Source: Gymnorhina tibicen
Lineage: Eukaryota > Chordata > Aves > Passeriformes > Artamidae
Direction of reading: 5' to 3'
NCBI GenBank assembly: GCA_013399875.1
Contig: VXAZ01009653.1
Location: forward strand, 1,095,182 to 1,159,181
DNA length: 64,000 nt
Shown here piece by piece: positions 1-12,500 of this stretch. Within the stretch, counting starts at the first letter, position 1. Every line of letters starts with the position of its first letter. Below the pieces are notes generated by a model that did no database searches, had not been told where the DNA came from, and saw only the letters and a list, made by a program, of their open reading frames with translations. A program made the translations under genes and the position numbers.

Positions 1-3000
1 CCACATTAAAGAGCAAGGCAAGAGCAGAGGATGATTTCAGACCTGGAATAATTTGATCAACAGTAAAACTTTGCAAGACACCATCACCTGGAGGTGGGGC
101 ACGTTGATACTGACAGCGCAGGCTGAGAAATGCTCACTCAGGCACTTCCAGAGTGAGAGCTGAGGAGCCCCAAGGGATGGTGCGTGGTGCCCACTCCAGT
201 GCAACACAACAGAATCAGCAGATCCACCCCTCTTCTAATATTCATCAGCCCTCTCAAGGGGTCAGCACTTCCACTGCGGCATCCCAGAAAGAAGAATTCC
301 CTCCAAAGGGAAACTCTCGCCTGCTGGTGTTTTACACATTATTCTTAGAGATGCTGGCATTCAAAATAGGATGGAAGCCGGCTGGCAAGTTATCCACAAC
401 ACCAGCAGCCCCAGCATAATTCCTCCTGCACTCCCTCCACCACAGCACATCCCACACTCAACACCACCTGAGCTCTTCTGACGTGAAGTATCTGAAAGAA
501 CAGGGAGACTGCAGGACTTGCCTGGGTTTCCAGTGCGTTGTGATGCCCTCGTAAAGAATCAGAGAAGTACCAGTGTGAATCTTGTAGGAAAAACCAGTGC
601 ATCTCATGAAAATATTTGTCGTGAAAATAAATCACTGGCAGCCCCTAGAAGAGCAAATAAAAGAGCAGCTGTGAGCAGGTACAACCGAAGAGATTGGTGG
701 AGCCCTCTGGGAAAGCCAGCCTCCAGGAAAGTGCTGCTTGCCTGGCACGTATAGGGATCGTATAAGACTTTCCCAAAATTTCTGGGGATGAATGACTACT
801 GGTTAAGTCAGCCCAGGGGCACAGGAACTGCAGTAGTTGCTTTCTCTGCCTGCTAAACACCTTCAGGCAAAGCCCTCAGACTCAGAACGGACTCAACACA
901 GCTGCAAAGTCGATGCAGCCTCACGTGCCTTCCACCCCCAGGCTCCTCTGCCAGACCCTGAAGGAGGTTCCTGGCTGCCCTGACCTAGGGATTTTTTCCA
1001 CCTTCGCTTGAAACAACCAGGAAATATTTTAAAATATTTCAGCAGAAAAGATGGAGGCAGCACTTGCGGAGAACGTTTTTCCAGGTGAGGAATCTACACC
1101 AGAGTGTTCCTGTTTGGTGTTTCTTGCTGATTGGAAGACACCCCCAGAAGAAATCAATGCCTGGAGGGCACTGGCGAGGAGCTGGCTCAGGGCTGCCAGA
1201 GCAGGGGGCACTGATTACCTTGTGATTATCCTCACCCCATGGGGAGAAGGGGAAGTCTCATGGAGCTGCAATGTGACCTTTGATTTTAAATGTTTTCTAT
1301 GCTCAACCTTTTCCTTCGTAACTTGTTGCACTCTAAAACAACTGGTTTATGTTGCACACTGAGGGGGTGGGTGAATTATCCAAAGATAATTTATTTTTAA
1401 AAATACACATGAAGTATTTCTGCACCTGAAAAGATCCAGGAATTAACAACTTGTCCCCACATGCCTTACCCTTGTCTCTGTGAGGTTTTATGACACTGAG
1501 GAGCACAAAATGCTGTGTGCACTGTGGGAAAAAATCACCAAACTTAAATAATTCCTTTACCTGACAGGCATTTCACTGCCACAGCCCTCTCTGGGGCCAA
1601 TCTGCAGAGCAGTGAGCCGTGGCCTCCCCGTGCCCCTGCCAGAGGTGGCTGCTCTGTGGCTGGCCAAGCACCTCCGAGCACAAAGCACCAACATCCCCGG
1701 GTGTGCAAGCTGCTGCCCCAGGTGCTGCAGAGTCTCTGCCTTTCTTAATTTTCCACTTCAGGTGTTTTCAGTCAACCCCCGCTTTCCTGTCCTCAGCCAT
1801 TCACCACAAGAATGGAACTGCTGAATTAAAGGGCTTTATGAATGAGTCTTTAGGCAGATGTATCCCATTACCTGGTGCTCACAAATTCGTGAGCTGCTAT
1901 TTCTTAGTGTGAGGAAGGAAAATGAGGCAAAACATTCAGGAAATAAGCTAAAAGATAAAAAGGGGAAGGAGAGAAAGTCCAGACAGTGAAATAAAACCAT
2001 CTTAAGGCAATTACTGGGGGAGAAATAGATCTGCCAAGGATATTAAAGCTCTCATCCACCTGCTAATCTCTTCTGATAAAGGTCTCCCTGGCTAAACTAA
2101 TAACACTATTAAATCTGCTGTGATCAGTACCAGAGGCAGCCCAAGGATCTCACAAAGCCACATGCCTGGAGGAAGACCTTTTCCAGCATGACTGCGCACA
2201 ACCAGCAGCAGGTAAGCGGTACCTGCACCTGAGATGCAGCATAATTGCTGAGGGACTGTGACTCAGTCACCTCCCTAATTGCCTCCCTCAGCTGAGACTG
2301 ACCCTGGGATTCCTAAGGCTTCATCCAGCAGTTCTGCTTTGTCAGACTGCTCTTCTGGGCTCTGGTAGCATGGGAGCAATCAGTGAGTTCCTGCACAATC
2401 AGTACAGATTGGTATTTGGAATGGGCTGACTCACTGAGCTTCCACGAAGGTGGGATGTTCTCCCGCAGGAGATAACGGCGTAGCACAGCCCCTGGCAGAA
2501 ATGCATCAAGGAAAGGATACGTAATGGAAAACGATCCAAATTCCTCCTCCTAAATCCTCACAGCAGGGGCAAGGCTGCACTCTGCTCTTCTGTGAGTGGG
2601 ACGGGAAGCAGACTGTGGGGGGACAACCAGCCCTGCACAGTCCCCGTGGTGACCTGGAACACCAGGGAGGAGGTGCAGAGGTGCAGCAGCATGAGACAGT
2701 GACCGAGAGTTTGTGCAAAAGCATTTTTGGTGTCACCTCTCCAGCACAGCTCCAGCTGCCCAGAAGGGCGGTGAGGATGCTGCTCCTTTGTGGCAGGAGA
2801 GCGTGCCCAGGCTCCTTGCTCCCCAAAAACATGCAGATCCTGCTTCTCTTTCGTTCCCTCTCCACCACTGCTGGCTTCAGCAGAGCTTCCTCTGATTCAT
2901 ACCTGCAGGAGGTTAGAGTGAAGCACGCAGTGAATGAAATACTGCCAAGGTGAGGCTGCTGTCACAGCAGCTGCTGTAATTCCATAGCCTTAATGGATCT

Positions 3001-6000
3001 ACTCCTAATTTACAAGTGAGAGCTGGACCTGGCACCACAGGCTGAGCACAAAGGTGTCATTTTTATACAGTCAAATTTATATCTGAAATAAACACCACAT
3101 TAGTTCTTTCCAAGAGCTCTGAGCTGCAATGTATTCTTTTCTCACCCTGCGGAAAGGTGAACTTCTCGCTAATGCTTCCATTAGCCTCAGGTCTCGAGGC
3201 TGGATATTTTTTGGCCATCTGCTTGCTCCATACAGACTGTTCAGGGGCCAAAATGGGCAACTGTGTTGTGTCCTCCAGGGAGCCCTCCAGCAATTTGGTG
3301 TGAGAGATTTTAAGCCCCTTCCTGAGGCTGCCTTTTGCTGGGAACAGCACAGTCCTGATGATGTGCAGCTGCTTACAGCAAAACTTCAGATAATGAAGAA
3401 TAGTCTTCCATCTGTATGGGCTTTTCTTGTAGACTTCAGAAATAAGGAATACACTTCCCAATAACAGTGCAGGCATAGCAAGTTTAGAACAGCGTGGTCC
3501 CTCCAAAAGTTGGTGATTATCTGGGTGATCACAGGCTGTGAATGGAAATTCATGGCTTAACCAAGAGCATGTCACACAGGACCAGCTGTGGGAGAATCAA
3601 ATGGATCTACAGACACACATCCTGGAAGGAAAACACCTACAGCAGCCACGTTTCTGCATCTGCAAGCACAGCGTGGGAAGACTGAGTAGGATGGGAAAGT
3701 GTTTGCTCTCAAATAACAAAATACTCTTTTTGATCTCATCTCCTTAATTCTCTTCCTGAAGTCCAGGCATGACAGCCCAGAAGCCAGAAAGCTGCCAAAT
3801 TTGTCATGGAAACAGCAAAGCTTTTCTGCGAGGCTCAGTGCCAGAATTGGAAGCCAGAACTCCTAGAAACAGCAAACAATTCTTTCCCAGTCTTTTTCTC
3901 CATCAAGGAAAAAGCAAAACTTGGGAAAAAGCGGGGGCAGTGATGGATGTGGGAGTCTGGAAGCAGTAATGGAGCAGCTCCCCTTCCTCCATACCCACAG
4001 CCAGGGGAAGCCAGGAGAGGCACTGCCAGGACAGGTGGAAAGCTCCTCGCTCCAGGCTGGCTGGGCTGCAAAGGTACAACACAACCGGACAGCAAGACCT
4101 TATTTTCTTATAAATAAAGAATAAATTTCTTATCTGCAGACTTGAAGCTGCTCAACCAGAGGCAATCTTTGTTGCTTGCTCTTGTAGCACAGAAATAAGG
4201 GCCATAACCCACGGACTCCTCTCATGCTGGCAATTAGAAGTGACTGGAGGAAACTCTCAGGGCGTGGCACTTTCTGATGAGGGTCTGATTCCTGCCCCGT
4301 GGGAGCAGAGATGTGCAGCGCTGGTGAGAGAACTCCAAAGGAATGGGAAAGAGGAAAGCAGTGTTTCATGTGTGCTGATAAGCTTCAGCATGTTTGGTCC
4401 AGCAGCCTTTGCCCATGGGAAATGTTTTGACAGATTATTGCTGTGAGGTTTGGTGGGGCTTTTTTTTTCCCAAATTCTTTCCTCAGCTGTGAGAAAAGCT
4501 AGAAATTACATTTTTTTGTTCCTTGGCATGCTGTGCTGGATAAGAGAAATCTGCACATGAAGGGGTGAGATGATGGAGTGTAACCTTGAACAAAGCTGGA
4601 CACAGAGTTGAAAACAACACAGGTTGTGAAGTAGCAAGAAAAGTACCTAAATTAAGTAACCATAGGTGAGCACTTCTGCTAGGAGGAGCTGCTCGAGAGC
4701 CAAACAGCCACCACAGGGACTACACCATTGTCTTATTTTATATGCCTCACCTCTTACCATGGGGTGGTCTGCTGTCCACCCAGGGGAAGGGGAGGACAAC
4801 TGCCCTTGGCAGTCCCTGCTGTCCTTTCCATTGCCTCTCAAATGGAAAATGGTTCCCATGACCCCCTTGTAACATCACATGAGCTGAGATTTGACTTCCC
4901 TCAGTCCTGCCATCCCCGAGGAGGTGCCAGGAGCCTGATGCCACAAGCTCCACAGCCCATGGCTTTGGTCCAGGAAAGAAGGGGCTGGAGCCACACAGGC
5001 TCCATTGCAGGGACTGGACCTTCAAAAGGAATGGGATCTGCATGTGTTTGAAAGCATGGCTATTTAACTGGTCCTTTCTTTGCTCCTATTTTTATTGCTA
5101 GACATTTAAATTATACAAATGAGGTTTTCTCTTGTTTTGTCCTCAGAGAGACAATGCATTAAACAAAACATTAAAATATAATCACGGAAACTCTCTCATA
5201 TATATTTATAATGTCAGAATTGCTGGCATTAATGCAGAAGTGGTTTCTTCACACTTATCTCTTCTCACTGCTTCTGTATCCAAAATATACAGCGAACAAA
5301 AGATAAACACATTAAACTGCCCAGCCATTAACACATCTGCCATCCAGAAACAAATGCAAGGAACAAATTTACAAGGAAAAGCCAGGGAAGGAGACAAACA
5401 CAATTACAGTGATGTGTCTCCACCACTGTCTGATCATTAAGGATGTTGATAAGGGAAGTGTCATTCCAAAGACTCTTGGCTATCTGGGAGCTGTTTCCAA
5501 CGTGAAAAGCACCAAGAAGAGTGAAAGAGCAAAGTGGAAAATCCACAGTGACCCAGGGAAAACAGACTGATTTGCTACATGAGTGTAGTGCAGGAACCCC
5601 CCTCCGAAATACTGGGGGACAACTGGTACAGAAGGCAGAACTTAAAGCATATTTTCAGCAGTTACATCCAAAATATTCCCCATTTTCAGAGAGAAACAAG
5701 ACACCAAGAGCAGCCCTCAACCACACGCTACAGGAGGGGGGAGTAGGAAAGGGTGGAGGTGCTCAGAGCTTCTCAGCACCAGCAGACAGAGCAGCCACCA
5801 CCTGCTCCAGCCCCTCTGTCACTCTCGAGCTCCTGAAGAGATTCTCAGCCCCATCTCAGCCAGTTTGGTGTTGCTTTCCCAGGCCGAGCTGTGCCCTGGC
5901 AAGGTGCCAGTGTCAGGATGCCTCCCCAAGGGTTGTGAGGTGGTGGCAGAGGGTGTCACAGCCACCAGCAGCCGTGGAGCCCATGGGGTCTGCATCAAAG

Positions 6001-9000
6001 TGATCACCAAAGTGATGGAAATCAACCTCTGCTCTGCCAGAGTTTCACTCTCTCCTCATATTCCCCTTGCCTGACTGTTTTTCGGGGGGAGGGATTACTG
6101 CAGCTTTATCCCAGGCTGGGAAGAGTCCAGCCTGGTGTATCTAATCGAGGAGCCAATCTCTTCCTTGTGCTCCAAGCACCAAAACACAGACACAAACCCT
6201 GTGGCACGCACCGCTCAGCTGGGGTATCCTTGCACCCCCAACACTGTAGAGCTCTCCTTCTAAGCCCCCGGAATTTGAAGGCAGGAGCTGCTCTCCAGCA
6301 CACCAGCACAATAATCTGCCTTATTAAGAGCCCCTCAGCCTCCAGATCCCCTTTTGTACTGATGCTTTACTCCTGTTTGTAGGTGGCCAGTGCCTGCTTG
6401 ATTTGTGAGTACCCCTGAACCGCTCACAAATTCAATCAGCCGCCCTTGCGGGAATCACTCCCACAGTCACACCAAACCCGAGGGAGGCTGCAAGGAAGGA
6501 CCAGTCACGAAAAGCTGACCTTCTGCATCAATAACTGGTGCTGCTAAAGCTGACTCCTCAGACATTAGTAAGACTGACTGCTGCTCCCCACCTGATGCAT
6601 TGATGCCAAGTGCACCTTGAGTGTGTATTAGCAGTAAGTTACTGTTGGTGCCTCTTAGTTTCTTCCATCAAAAAGCAATCACCCTCCTCCCTTTCCCCAT
6701 GGCAACCAGGGTTTAGTGATCACCTCATCACCTATTCCAAATTGAGGCTGTAATACATGTTCTCGAAGACTGAAAGCTCCAGTCTTTATTAAACGGCGTA
6801 CATTTGTTACTCACTCAGACTGAGCATCTTCCAGGCTGTGTGTGGATAAATGTCCCCTCCTCTGGTTTGAAGTATGATGGGATGAGAAGGGCAGAGAAGG
6901 TAAATATTTAAACAGCCTGCAAAAGGAAAGCCGTGCTTTGAGACATGGGAAACCAAGTGCTCCACAGGTGAAACTTCCAACAAAAACGCAAACAAAGGAT
7001 CAGGAATTAAGCATTGCGTTTTACCCACAGGGGAGCCTTCTCTCCTGTCTCTTTTTCTGGCTTTTGCAGACAAGTTGACAGCCTGAATTATCAAAGCATT
7101 TGTGCTACACAGGAGGGATTCTCATTTGGGGGCTGGTGCAGCAGAAGACATCTAAGATGGAAATGGAGCTCACCATTTGTTCCTTTGCTGCCAGCTCTGG
7201 TTACGAGAAATGAGTTACTAAAACCTGCAGCCTGGCCAGGGACAGAACCATCAGTGGATCTCTCACTTGCAAATGTGCTGCTAAGGGGGCTGAAAAGAGA
7301 GAAAAGATTCTCAAGACGTGACGAGGGTGCTGAGCACTCACTCACTCCCAACGTTTCTTATCCAGAACCACTTGTTTCACTGGAGCTTTCTAACAATAGA
7401 TTCTGTCCCAATAAAAAAAAAATCTGAGCTCTGAATTTTGCTCAAAAAAAACCCCATGAAAAGCCAGGGAAATGATATAAATTAAAAAATTAATTATCAC
7501 AGTTTGGGCTTTTTTTTTTTTTTTCTAAATGTTTGTACAGTTAAAATGATGCTAATTAGATGGCATGATGAAAATAGGGAGAAACTAAAGTATAAATGTT
7601 TTCTGGGACAGTATCCAAAGCCTGCGAGGAAAAACTCTTTGTAGTAGGGGAAGGAAGGAATTCTGCTGGATCCTAAGACACGAGCAGTGATTGAGGTAAG
7701 CTTAAAACACCTCCGATAAGAAACTGCTCATGTAAATGTGCTACTTGGTGGCACCATCTGCTGGGTGTCACAGAAACAGCTGAGACACGGAGGAACTGGA
7801 GTCAGAGCCATTTGCTGTGTCCAGCAGACACGGGAGAGCAGGAAAAGGCCAGGGTGTGATGAGGGACTGTCAGAGTATAGGATGTGCAAAAGCACCTGCA
7901 AAATCCAGAAAAAGCTTTTTCCACAGGCTCTATTTTCCTGTAATCTTCAAAGAAAATGGCGAAGTAGGGTACCTGTATTGTCATTCTGGGGAGGACACAA
8001 GAATCCCATGCTAGATTTCAACGAGGAAATTCTACGTGCACATTTCTCCTCCCTCATCCAAGAGATATAAACCTAAGAGAACATCCAAAGAGAAACTTTA
8101 AGTAACTGTTTTTGAACCCTCTTTCTTTCAATCGACACAGAGAGGGCAGGGTGTGGAGCCAGCTCAGAAGAAAGGTTTGAATTCAAGCCTACACAATGCC
8201 TTCACAGAGAGTGAAGGTACTTCACGGAAGTCCCTGCCAGACTTGACCTCAGCTGGTGGTGACTCATCCTTGTGCTCTTTGGTGGCCCTTCTTTGGCACA
8301 CAGGAAAGCACCCAGCCCCTCCACCATGTCAGGGGGTTGGCCTCCCATGCCCCACATCCCCAAGGTCAGCTTGGGCTTGGATTGCCAATAAAATCCCTCC
8401 TCCCAAGCCCCGATCCCCAGGCACTCATGGAGTTCACCTCGGCTCTCTTTAAAGCACCTTCCTTCAACAGCAACAGACCTCACAGCATCCACAGAAAGAA
8501 TTCACGTTCTTCATCCTTTCCTTCCAGTTTCCATAGATTATATGAAGGTTTCCCAAACACTCACACCTTGTTCCTAGAGAATTACATGCTGTGCTAGTCA
8601 CTGAGTAAGACAAAGTCATGAGCAATTGTATGAAGATGATGCCAGTTTGGCATTGCCCTCTGTTAAATTGCCTAACACTAATCCAAGTTTTTCACAAGAC
8701 TGTTTTCAGATACGTGCCTGGAACACGTGATTACCTGGCTTCAATCGCCACCACCACAGATTCTGCAGCTCTTGGAGAAATAATACACTTCTACCCTGAC
8801 ATAGTTGGCCCAGAGATCCTTAAGATGATATAAAATGAATAGAAGTCATGCCTTTTCCTGGGTCTGCTGCTGTTGTGTGATATCACACCTACTCAAAGCT
8901 ATCAGTGTAGGAAGCTTCCCCCAGGAAGCTGGGGCTTCCATGCCCCAGGTTTTGATGACAGCTGGGCGTCACTGAGCACCAGAGACACTCCAGTCACCTG

Positions 9001-9467
9001 AGAGTGGGTTCTGGGGTATCCGAAATGGTGGCTCATTGTGTTTTGTCTTGCTGCAGCTCTGTAGGAAACAGCCCAGGGTTCCCAGCCCTTACCTGAATTC
9101 CACCATTCTGTAAGCAAACCCATTTAAAGAGTAATGACAAATTAAAAAACCAGCTTGAAAAGAACCCAGCATTAAAATTATTGATTCTCTGGACTTTATA
9201 AAGACCACTTAATTTAATTCCCTTGCTCCTGTAACACATCCCAGGCACAGGCAAATTGAGAGGTTTGGTTTTTTTAGGAGGCAGCTTTGAAGCCTACTTG
9301 ATGCCTCAGCAGAATCACTGCCCTGCATCCCACGCCTGCTCACATCAAGACTTCAACACCGTGTCTCAAGGACAAAAAAAGGGGATTTCCACGGGGAACT
9401 GTGATGTAACAGAACAGAAGCTGTTGATTGTCTTTACGATGACCTGGTGAGATACTGGAATCTTCAT

Positions 9468-9502
9468 TCCATATATATATATTCCTTATATATAAATGGA
9501 AC
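9468..9502. repeat. Short AT-rich microsatellite
   Basis: An alternating TA tract of about ten bases is followed closely by a second TATATA block, giving a low-complexity AT patch. No gene context. Confidence 0.6.
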
Positions 9503-11087
9503 TTAAATTATTTATAGATGAGCTACTTCAACCACCAGTTTTTGTGAGGCATGAGGGAATTCTAAATTTCACCACATTTCTCAGCTGGAGATAAAAACAA
9601 TCTGGAAAAGATTTTCTGCTGACTTCACGGTGATTTGGAACTGCAGTTTCTTCCTCGTGCACCAGTTTGGTGTTTGTCACAGGTCAGAGACACAGATATT
9701 GTTACTTACATCACCTTTCATTTGTGGTGAGAAAGGCCTTATCTCTGCTCTGGCCAAGACCCCTCTGACACCTGATCTTTTAAAGCAAACAGCAAAACTG
9801 GATTTTTGATGACCTTTAAAGTTGAATAGTAATTTATTTTAAAAACCACGTAGCAATGGTTCTATTTTTGTTCCAGCCATCGATGATGACCATGTTTTGC
9901 GATGGTTTATTTCTATTTTTAAGCCCATCAGAAGGATATTATTTGAGACGATTCATGTACCTGCTGCAGTGATATTTTGGTACTTTGTTCTTAAGATGAA
10001 TAGATAGGGGTAAGCTGAGCTCCACAGAGCTGCATTTCACAAACTAGGGGAATAAAAAAAAAACCAACTTATGAGAACACTTGCTGAAGATGCTCTTTAT
10101 CAGTTGCTGCAGAATCACAACAGAACAAGGTTTAGTAATACGTACGTTATAATACCAATCAATAAAGTCATTGAAATATTTAAGGCATTTCTTTCATGTT
10201 TTTCTTTTCATTAGAAATTAATATTACACATTAGACACGGTGTTTCAAAACACTTGAGAGTTGCAGCTTTGTTCAAAACGATGCAAAGCCTTGTCCCTCT
10301 CCTGTCTTATCTCAGCCCCCTCGGATGTCTCCGGGTTTTTAGAGCACAGTCCACTTAGAAGCCATTAGTCACCTTTTGGCATATTTAGGAGTCTGATAGC
10401 TTTGAAAATCTGATCCTTGTGAGCTCAAAGTGCTTGGTCACATCGGGTGCGTGCAGCACCGGATTACTCGGCAGCACAAATCCAAAGTGACAGAAGGACG
10501 TGGACACAATTGCCTGTCCTTGCTGCTGAACCAGCCACGGTGCTCGATACCATGATGATGCTGACTGAAGTCAGAGTCGGGCAGACCGGCCCCTGAGATG
10601 GCAAAACACTCAGCCTGGGTGCCTGTCTCTCCCGGAGAATCCTCCAGATGCAGGCAGGATGCTCGTGATAGGATTCTTTAGGACACGGCTTTCTCTCCTA
10701 AGTCAGCTCCTGGCTACAAAAAGCACCAAGTCATTGCCCAGGCACTGCTTGTTTGTTCTCCTCAGTTTCCAAGTGCTGTTTTAAGGCTGCCCCTCACAGC
10801 AGCAGCAACTCTCCTCTGACAGTGGCTCTCCAAGTCTCCCTTTCCCAGTGAAACCTGGTGATGGTGAGAGATGCCAAACCCCTGTGCCAGAGATTGCTGT
10901 ACGTGCTGCTCATCCCCTGTCTGCAGGGCACGGGGCAAGTGAGAGCTGGCATACTGACTAACAGATAAGCAGGATGCTCTGGGGGCTTTGCTTACCTGGG
11001 ATTCTTCAGCTCCATCTCTGCCTTCTGCCTTCTCACCCTTCTCCTCCATAATGGCATTTGTCCATCATCAGCAACCTGTCATAGCAA

Positions 11088-11128
11088 TGAGAGAGAGGGG
11101 GAGAGAGGCAGAGAGACAGACAGAGAGC
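11088..11128. repeat. Purine-rich (GA)n-type low-complexity tract
   Basis: About 40 bases consist almost only of GA, GGA and CAGA steps on the plus strand. Such homopurine tracts can adopt triplex structure. No coding signal accompanies it. Confidence 0.6.
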
Positions 11129-12304
11129 CCATCGTGGGTCTGGCCTCCCAGCTGATGTTATTTGGCTTCCAGGCACACAGGGAGTTTGCCCTGGGCTTGG
11201 GTCTCTCTGGGTCAGGAGTGTCATTGTTCCCTCGTTGTTTGACAAACCTCCAGCCTGCTATGCACAGGCTTGTCCTGTCCATCACCAGCATCTCTCCAAG
11301 CATCTCCTGAGCAGGAGAACAGCTCTCAGAGATGTGCTCTCAGCCAGCTGGAAACAAGGCAGAGGGCTTCTTCTTCAGAGCTTCAGCTCCACCAGCAGCT
11401 CCAAATCTACAAAACACTCGGACAGCAGGAGCAAGTTGCTCTCCGAAGGGTGCGAGAACCAAGATAGACCCAAACAGGTGACGGATGAAACTTGTTTTCT
11501 TGCCTGATTTTCTTCTGGATCATCCCTGTCCCTTCTCTTCACATCCAACTCTACTGCCCTTTGTGATATTCATCCCTAAGGTCAGCAGCTCTTTGTTCGT
11601 GCCCTTTCTTCACTCTTTCCAGCATCACCTTTTCAGAGGTGCAACAGGAATTATAGCAGTGGAACAATTCTGGAGTTTGAAGCCTATTGTCGGAAATGAG
11701 ATACCGACATGAGAAATGCACTGTTGGCTCCCAGTGACACACCAAAGTACCTAAATCTAGGCTCCTGCATCACTTTGTCCTCCTAAAACACTTATGCTCT
11801 CCCAAAAAGTCATTCCCCGTGCTTTTGCCTCCCCAAGGCGCAGCCGGATGAGATTTCCCAGCTGGGCACTAGGTGGCAAAACATCCCGAGAAAGGGAATT
11901 TCCCACCTCGGCTGTTTAGGAAGAGGCTGCGGGAGCTTCGGAGTGCTTCAAACGCAGCTGAATATGCAGAAGTTGCAAATGTAAGCGCACAGAGCCCAGC
12001 AGAGCGAGAGAGAGGAGGTGATTTGTATTCCTGTCCTACCTTTGGGCAGAAGTATTTGCGTACAAGCGTCTGAAGCTGTTTCCTCTTCTGCTGCTCTCCC
12101 GCTGACAGATTGTGGCCATAGAGCTTCAAATATGCAAACACCGGCCCTGGTGAGGGCACAGCCACTTCTATTTACAGAGATGCGCTGGCTCCTTGGGACA
12201 GGCACGGGTCAAGTGAACGTGCAGCACGTGGCCCGCGGATGTCTCAAGCCTTCAGCCCTGGCAGCACTGCCATCCTCCCCCTCTGGCAGCTCCAGAACAC
12301 AGAA

Positions 12305-12500
12305 CAGGCCGTTTCATAGAGCCTTAGACTGGTTTGGGTTGGAAAGGACCTTAAATATCATCTAGTTCCAAGCCCCCTGCCATGGGGAGGGGTGCCACAC
12401 ACCAGACCAGGTTGCTCGGGGCACCATCCGTCCTTGAATGTTCCCGTGGATGGGCATCCACAGCCTCTCTGGGCAACCTCTGCCAACCGTTTTGGCAACG
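12305..12500 (-). mobile_element. CR1 LINE fragment (3' end, minus strand)
   Basis: The plus strand reads as the reverse complement of the avian CR1 3' end: a 'CATAGA..' tail complement, then 'GGTTTGGGTTGGAAAGGACCTTAAA', then the block around 'CCCCCTGCCATGGG' and 'CCAGGTTGCTC', then 'GCATCCACAGCCTCTCTGGGCAACCT'. This is the usual 5'-truncated remnant, diverged from consensus. The boundary toward 12500 is approximate. Confidence 0.88.

Larger units (their letters stand above)
1..12304. other. Intergenic DNA, no gene recognised
   Basis: I read both strands for conserved motifs, particularly for GRIFIN and LFNG, which lie beyond CHST12 on human 7p22, and found neither. Open frames here are short, overlap on both strands and show no domain signature or consistent splice-site pairing. 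The stretch holds simple AT tracts (near 9470-9500), a purine-rich GA tract (about 11088-11126) and otherwise unique sequence. It may contain conserved regulatory elements that cannot be recognised without alignment. Confidence 0.6.

Noticed and set aside
3063..3575. 170-codon minus-strand frame
   Set aside because: No domain, no start or splice support, and a plus-strand frame of similar length overlaps it.
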